Shown here in pieces: positions 6,869 through 10,125 of a stretch of 10,125 nt of DNA (position 1 is the stretch's first letter; each line of letters begins with the position of its first letter). The position numbers were made by a program, and so were the translations under genes. The notes beneath the pieces are model-generated. The model was not told the DNA's origin and made no database searches. It worked only from the letters and a program-made list of their open reading frames with translations. Source of the DNA: SZUA-430 sp044375275 (GTDB lineage Bacteria; Pseudomonadota; Alphaproteobacteria; Micropepsales; Micropepsaceae); contig JBILMZ010000126.1 in the NCBI GenBank assembly GCA_044375275.1, forward strand, positions 1-10,125. Reading direction: 5' to 3'.

Positions 6869-7026
6869 CCCTCATCCGTCGCGGCAGGCCAGAAGGCCCG
6901 CCGCGCCACCTTCTCCCACGCGTTCCGCGCGAGAGAAGGGCAACACAAATACTCTAGCCCTTCTCCCGCCCGCAGGGTGGGAGAAGGTGGCGCGGCCCGC
7001 CCGAGGCGGGCCGTGACGGATGAGGG
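6869..7026. repeat. Large multi-hairpin palindromic element between convergent genes
   Basis: The ends are perfect 12-bp inverted repeats, CCCTCATCCGTC (6869-6880) and GACGGATGAGGG (7015-7026). Nested inside is a perfect 19-bp pair, GCCGCGCCACCTTCTCCCA (6900-6918) and its complement (6978-6996), and then GAGAAGGGC/GCCCTTCTC (6933-6941, 6957-6965). Each outer quarter has its own hairpin: GCGGCAGGCC/GGCCCGCCGC at 6881-6904 (one mismatch) and GGCCCGCC-CGA-GGCGGGCC at 6994-7012. The whole 158 bp can form a cruciform or a branched RNA. It fills the gap between the convergent LysR and GST genes and could act as a two-way transcription barrier. I see no target duplication. It looks like a dispersed intergenic repeat family. 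Confidence 0.8.
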
Positions 7027-7054
7027 CGACAACGCGACCGCAGCCCCCTCGAAT

Positions 7055-7708
7055 TCACCCCCTCGGCTGGCTCATGTAATCGCTCAGCGCCTTGGTGAGT
7101 TCACCAAGCACCTTCGCCACATGCGCATCCGCCTGCACCGCCGCCCAGTAAGCCTTCACCTTCGGCGTGGCATCAAGGAGAGTGGCCTGCCCGAACGCCG
7201 GTCCGATCGCATTGACGAAGAACATCGTCGGCACCAGAGCACAATCCGCGAGCGACGCGGATGCGCCCAGCGCATAGGGACCACCCGTGATGTAGTGCTC
7301 AAGCCCCTTGAGCCCCTTGGCGAGTTCGGCGAGCTGCTCGTCCACGATCTTCGCATTGCGCGTCTTCGGGTCGAACTGCTCGAAGAGCTCGAACAGCGGG
7401 TTCAGGATATAGTCATTGGCGATGTTGTAGATCACCCGCATGCGCGCCCGCTCCTTCGCATCCGAAGGGCGTAGGGACGGCGTGGCATGGACGTCTTCGA
7501 TATACTCGCCGATCACGCTCGACTCCGGCAGGCAGAAGCCGTTGTCATTGATCGCCGGCACTTTCTCGAGCGGATTGATCGCGGCGTATTCCGGCGTATG
7601 CGTCCCGCCAGCCGGCACCGAGATCATCTCGGCCTTCAGCCCCTTGAGATAGACCTGCAGGCGAATGCGGGCTGAATAGGGCGAAAGGCCGGAATCGTAG
7701 ATCTTCAT
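7055..7708 (-). CDS. Glutathione S-transferase family protein
   Basis: This is a 217-residue protein with an N-terminal thioredoxin-like glutathione-binding domain (about 1-77): MKIYDSGLSPYSARIRL with the likely active-site Ser at 9 or 12, the cis-proline in NPLEKVPAI (P51), and the glutathione-contacting ES pair at 62-63 (LPESSVIGEYI). An all-helical C-terminal domain follows (about 85-217), including the SLADCALVP motif that caps the fold. The start at 7708 has GAGGTG 8-13 nt upstream. The frame stays open upstream to an ATG at 7864, but those 52 residues are Arg/Cys-rich and not GST-like. The family conjugates or otherwise uses glutathione on electrophiles, and some members are isomerases or dehalogenases; the substrate cannot be read here. 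It is a single minus-strand gene with a small GCGGC-AA-GCCGC hairpin in its leader (7726-7737). Confidence 0.88.
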   Translation of the reverse strand: MKIYDSGLSPYSARIRLQVYLKGLKAEMISVPAGGTHTPEYAAINPLEKVPAINDNGFCLPESSVIGEYIEDVHATPSLRPSDAKERARMRVIYNIANDYILNPLFELFEQFDPKTRNAKIVDEQLAELAKGLKGLEHYITGGPYALGASASLADCALVPTMFFVNAIGPAFGQATLLDATPKVKAYWAAVQADAHVAKVLGELTKALSDYMSQPRG

Positions 7709-7866
7709 GGAGACACCTCGGTAGCGCGGCAAGCCGCGGCGGGAATACGGACGCAAGCCCTTACGCCCTGCGCAGGCGGGCGTCAAACACCACTGCGGAG
7801 CGTGGAAGCGTCGAGTGCAGGCGCCGGGCACTGCGGCGAACTGTGTCATTGAAGGCGGGCGCATGT

Positions 7867-7881
7867 GTTCTTATATTGTTC
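7867..7881. promoter_or_regulatory. Perfect alphaproteobacterial LexA (SOS) box
   Basis: GTTC-TTATATT-GTTC matches exactly the GTTC-N7-GTTC direct-repeat operator known for LexA in alphaproteobacteria, and has the AT-rich spacer usual for real sites. It sits 159 bp upstream of the GST start on the minus strand and about 280-340 bp upstream of the DUF2817 gene on the plus strand. Neither is a classic SOS gene. A chance match to eight fixed bases is possible in 10 kb, but the intergenic position and AT-rich spacer favour a real site. Confidence 0.5.
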
Positions 7882-7951
7882 CTAATTGGCAATTCCGCCT
7901 TTCAGCACCGAGAAGGACCAGAACAACCCGCGCGCAGACCGTCGCCAGCCC

Positions 7952-8058
7952 GAAGATGACAACTGCAAAACATCGTACGAAAGTGTCATCTTCAAGGACG
8001 GAAAATCGCAGGATCCAGCCAAAATCGAGGTATCGGATTCGGCGCTCGTGTCATCTTC
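7952..8058. repeat. Cluster of TGTCATCTTC inverted and direct repeats
   Basis: GAAGATGACA (7952-7961) is an exact inverted copy of TGTCATCTTC at 7984-7993, leaving a 22-nt loop. GTGTCATCTTC occurs again as a direct copy at 8048-8058, 65 bp from the first. The hairpin could form in RNA of either strand. The TGTCATC core also ends the 4183-4345 element, and both contain GGATCCAG, so a distant relation between them is possible but unproven. Confidence 0.5.
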
Positions 8059-8222
8059 GTCGGCACCATCATCAGCCCCTCCCCGGCAGCACAAAATTCA
8101 GGATTGCGCCCCTAAGGTGAGCACGGACACACACCTCACCCCTTTTCCCGGAACGCGCTATCATGCATTCAGCACTTGCAGCCCGGCGGCTGGACACCGC
8201 CACCGAAAGCCTGGATCAACCG

Positions 8223-9302
8223 ATGACCGCCACGACCCTGTTCGCGAAGGACTATTTCGAGGCCCGCAGCAAGTTCAGGCTCGCCGCGACGGCCGCAGGC
8301 GCCGACCTGTTCGCGTACCGACATCCGCACGCGAAGGGACCGCAGGGCGAGGAACTCTTCATCGACGTGGCCGTCACCGGAGGTTCCAGTGACACGACGC
8401 TCCTGGCCGTCTCCGGCACGCATGGCATTGAAGGCTATGCCGGATCGGCGGTGCTCACCGGATGGCTGCGCGAAGGCACGACACGCGTGCCCGGCCTGCG
8501 CCAGGTCTTCGTCCACGCCCTCAACCCCTACGGCTTTGCATGGGACCGACGCGTGACCGAGGACAATGTCGACCTGAACCGCAATTTCGTCGACAGGACG
8601 GCACCGCTGCCCGGCAACCCGCATTACGCCTTGCTCGCCGGGGCCATCGCCCCCGAGAGCCTCGACGACGAGGCGACCGAGGCCGCAAGCCGCGCCCTGC
8701 GCAACTATGCAAAGGAGCACGGCGCCTTCGCGATGCAGGAGACGATCAGCAAGGGCCAGTACACCCACCCGCACGGCATGTACTATGGCGGCGAGCGCGA
8801 GCAATGGTCGGCCACGATGATACGCCAGATCATTCAGGACCTCGCTTTGCCTTGCCGCCGCGCGGCCATCCTCGACTTCCACACCGGCCTCGGCCCCTAT
8901 GGCACGGCCGAACTGATCAGCGAGGACGCGACCGACACGCCGGCCTACCAGCGCGCCTGCGCCTGGTATGGCAGCGAGGTCTCCTCGACCCGCGCCGGCG
9001 ACTCCGTCTCGGCCCAGGTCTACGGCAGCCTCGACTCCGCGATCCCCGCCATGTTCGGTGACGCTGAAACCACGACCATCTGCGTGGAATACGGTACGCA
9101 GTCGACGCTCGAGGTCTTCTTCGCCCTGCGCGCCGATAACTGGCTCCACGCTATCGGCGGCCTCGACCACCCCTCCCGCGCGGCCATCAAGGCCCAGGTC
9201 CGCGCCGCCTTCTATCCGGAAGCCGACGACTGGAAGGCCATGATCTGGGAGCGGGGAAAAGCCGTAATCGGGCAGGCCATCGCGGGCCTGATAGCTCGCT
9301 AG
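8223..9302 (+). CDS. DUF2817 M14-like zinc carboxypeptidase family protein
   Basis: This is a 359-residue protein from the ATG at 8223. An in-frame ATG at 8163 would add 20 residues unlike the family's usual N-terminus, and neither start has a strong ribosome-binding site. DUF2817 members share the M14 metallocarboxypeptidase fold. Here the zinc ligands would be H67 and E70 (SGTHGIEG) and H220 (ILDFHTGLG), the substrate-carboxylate motif NVDLNRNF is at 115-122, and the catalytic glutamate is E289 (CVEYGT). The likely reaction is hydrolysis or deacylation of a C-terminal amide-type bond, but no physiological substrate is known for the group. No signal peptide is visible, so it is probably cytoplasmic. 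The gene ends 64 bp before pqqA on the same strand; a role linked to PQQ is possible by position only. Confidence 0.85.
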   Translation: MTATTLFAKDYFEARSKFRLAATAAGADLFAYRHPHAKGPQGEELFIDVAVTGGSSDTTLLAVSGTHGIEGYAGSAVLTGWLREGTTRVPGLRQVFVHALNPYGFAWDRRVTEDNVDLNRNFVDRTAPLPGNPHYALLAGAIAPESLDDEATEAASRALRNYAKEHGAFAMQETISKGQYTHPHGMYYGGEREQWSATMIRQIIQDLALPCRRAAILDFHTGLGPYGTAELISEDATDTPAYQRACAWYGSEVSSTRAGDSVSAQVYGSLDSAIPAMFGDAETTTICVEYGTQSTLEVFFALRADNWLHAIGGLDHPSRAAIKAQVRAAFYPEADDWKAMIWERGKAVIGQAIAGLIAR

Positions 9303-9366
9303 CCCTATTGCACGCGCCCGGCCCTTGGGTCACACTCATGCCAGTCAAGCCAACCGAGGTACTCCC

Positions 9367-9447
9367 ATGAAGAAGTCCTGGCGCAAGCCCAAGACCCGCG
9401 AAATCTCCGCCGCCATGGAGATCAACTGCTACTGCTCGGCAGAGTAA
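9367..9447 (+). CDS. pqqA: PqqA, precursor peptide of pyrroloquinoline quinone
   Basis: This 26-residue peptide starts MKKSWRKPKTREIS and ends MEINCYCSAE. It contains the defining E-x3-Y pair, E18 and Y22, which the radical-SAM enzyme PqqE crosslinks as the first step of PQQ synthesis. The basic N-terminus is the usual leader bound by the PqqD chaperone. A GAGG ribosome-binding site lies 7 nt before the ATG. Cysteines at 21 and 23 flank the reactive tyrosine, a feature I would not expect in the best-known PqqA peptides. The pqqB start follows 31 bp after the stop, so pqqA and pqqB form the head of a pqq operon. Identification is strong because of the motif combined with the PqqB neighbour. 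Confidence 0.93.
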   Translation: MKKSWRKPKTREISAAMEINCYCSAE

Positions 9448-9478
9448 GAAGGGCGGCGCCCGACCGCGCCGCACCTCC

Positions 9479-10125
9479 ATGAAACTCATCGTACTCGGGG
9501 CGGCAGCCGGTGGCGGCTTCCCGCAATGGAATGTCGCAAGCCCGAACAATCGCCGGGCCTTTGCGCAGGATCCCGACTGCCCCCAGCTCACCCAGTGCAG
9601 CCTGGCCGCAGCCGCCAATGGCACCGACTGGGTCCTCCTGAACGCCAGCCCTGACATCCGCCAGCAGATCCTGGCCACGCCCGAACTCCACCCGACCCAG
9701 GCACCCCGCTCCTCGCCCATCAGGGCCGTGATCCTGACCGGCGCCGACATCGACGCCATCACGGGCCTCCTGACCCTGCGCGAGCGCCAGCCCTTCACCG
9801 TCTGGGCGACCGACTATGTCCTGCAGGTCCTGCGCGCCAACGCGCTCTTCAACGTGCTGAACCGCGAGCTCGTCCAGTTCCGCGCCATCGCCCCTGGCCG
9901 CAGCTTCGAGCCAGTGCCGGGCCTCACCTGCCAGCCGATCGAAACGCCCGGCAAGCCACCGCTCTACCTCGAAGGCAGCGACGGCATCGACCCGGTGGAG
10001 GGCTCGTCCATCGGCATCAGCCTCGAGACCCCGGACCGCAAGGCCATCTTCATGCCGGCCTGTGCGGACATCACCCTCGACATCCTGCGCGCCCTCGAAG
10101 GCGCCGACGCTCTGTTCTTTGATGG
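9479..10125 (+). CDS. pqqB: PqqB, PQQ biosynthesis metallo-beta-lactamase-fold protein, 3' truncated
   Basis: The frame opens with ATG at 9479 (MKLIVLGAAAGGGFPQWN) and runs off the window after 215 codons, about two-thirds of the usual ~300 residues. The opening glycine-rich motif, WVLLNASPDIRQQIL at about 63-77, TGADIDAITGLLTLRERQPF at about 95-114, PGKPPLYLEG and the IFMPACADI segment are all diagnostic. PqqB is an iron/metal-dependent hydroxylase that acts on the crosslinked diamino-acid precursor late in PQQ synthesis. The Cys-rich WNCxCxxC segment of the Pseudomonas/Methylobacterium form reads WNVASPNN here, so the structural zinc cysteines are absent. I believe acetic acid bacteria have a similar cysteine-poor version, so this is likely a natural subtype. 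pqqC/D/E should follow downstream. The start codon follows CCGCACCTCC, without a strong ribosome-binding site. Confidence 0.93.
   Translation, partial: MKLIVLGAAAGGGFPQWNVASPNNRRAFAQDPDCPQLTQCSLAAAANGTDWVLLNASPDIRQQILATPELHPTQAPRSSPIRAVILTGADIDAITGLLTLRERQPFTVWATDYVLQVLRANALFNVLNRELVQFRAIAPGRSFEPVPGLTCQPIETPGKPPLYLEGSDGIDPVEGSSIGISLETPDRKAIFMPACADITLDILRALEGADALFFD

Larger units (their letters stand above)
7709..8222. other. Gene-poor intergenic region
   Basis: No convincing gene is seen here between the divergent GST and carboxypeptidase-like genes. Frames that stay open are Arg/Ser/Pro-rich and look like noise. The region holds a GST leader hairpin (7726-7737), a GC-rich imperfect palindrome with ACGCCC/GGGCGT arms (7763-7783, containing CCTGCGCAGG), a LexA-type box in a short AT-rich patch (7867-7881), and a cluster of TGTCATCTTC-type repeats (7952-8058). 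Both flanking promoters must lie here, but I could not pick out strong -35/-10 pairs. Confidence 0.6.

Noticed and set aside
7709..7864. 52-residue N-terminal extension of the GST
   Set aside because: The extension is Arg/Cys-rich and unlike any GST N-terminus, while the ATG at 7708 has a good ribosome-binding site and starts the standard fold.
7882..8050. Minus-strand frame ending inside the LexA box with a hydrophobic run (FAVVIFGLATVCARVVLVLLG)
   Set aside because: It looks like a membrane peptide, but I found no ATG, GTG or TTG start in frame before the upstream stop, and it reads toward the LexA box rather than away from it.
8169..9170. 333-residue open frame on the minus strand
   Set aside because: It lies wholly opposite the DUF2817 gene, whose motifs are clear. 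Its residues are Gly/Ala/Arg/Val-rich with no family motif, as expected from high-GC antisense frames.
9303..9366. Promoter of pqqA with TTGCAC as -35
   Set aside because: The partner hexamer 17 bp downstream (CACACT) is a poor match, so I do not list it.

Overview
The window looks like chromosomal DNA of a GC-rich alphaproteobacterium. The evidence is the densely packed high-GC genes, a perfect alphaproteobacterial-type LexA box (GTTC-N7-GTTC) at 7867-7881, and a PqqA/PqqB pair whose PqqB resembles the cysteine-poor acetic-acid-bacterium type as I remember it. I cannot fix the genus from sequence alone. No tRNA, rRNA, CRISPR array, insertion sequence or phage gene is visible.

Layout, left to right. 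(a) 1-714: 3' end of an alkyl-sulfatase gene (SdsA1/YjcS-like), followed on the same strand by a small membrane protein of unknown function (784-1203). (b) 1212-4063, minus strand: a tight four-gene operon, in transcription order a secreted CAPC thioredoxin-like protein, an ABC ATPase, an FtsX/MacB-type permease with a histidine-rich periplasmic loop, and a secreted DUF3299 protein with a CTFC motif. The last three match the composition of the zinc-responsive PA4064-PA4066-type operons; the usual His-rich DUF2796 protein is replaced by the thioredoxin-like one. (c) 4064-4362: intergenic region carrying a ~163-bp element bounded by perfect 11-bp inverted repeats. (d) 4363-5834, minus strand: a zinc alcohol dehydrogenase (MDR) translationally coupled to a small four-helix membrane protein (DUF4267-like). 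Divergent from it is a GcvA-like LysR regulator (5935-6852), with a perfect 23-bp palindrome abutting the regulator's start codon. (e) 6853-7054: a large symmetric palindromic element between the convergent regulator and GST genes. (f) 7055-7708, minus strand: a glutathione S-transferase family protein. (g) 7709-8222: a gene-poor gap with the LexA box and a set of 10-11 bp inverted/direct repeats. (h) 8223-9302: a DUF2817 M14-like zinc carboxypeptidase. (i) 9367-end: pqqA (26 codons) and the 5' part of pqqB, the start of a pyrroloquinoline quinone cofactor operon.

Functionally, the most coherent units are the metal/thiol-linked ABC operon, the LysR-controlled dehydrogenase operon, and the PQQ operon start. 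PQQ serves periplasmic alcohol/sugar dehydrogenases, none of which lies in the window. The points most worth following up are the thioredoxin-for-DUF2796 swap in the ABC operon, the LexA box with no obvious SOS gene next to it, and the LysR operator.
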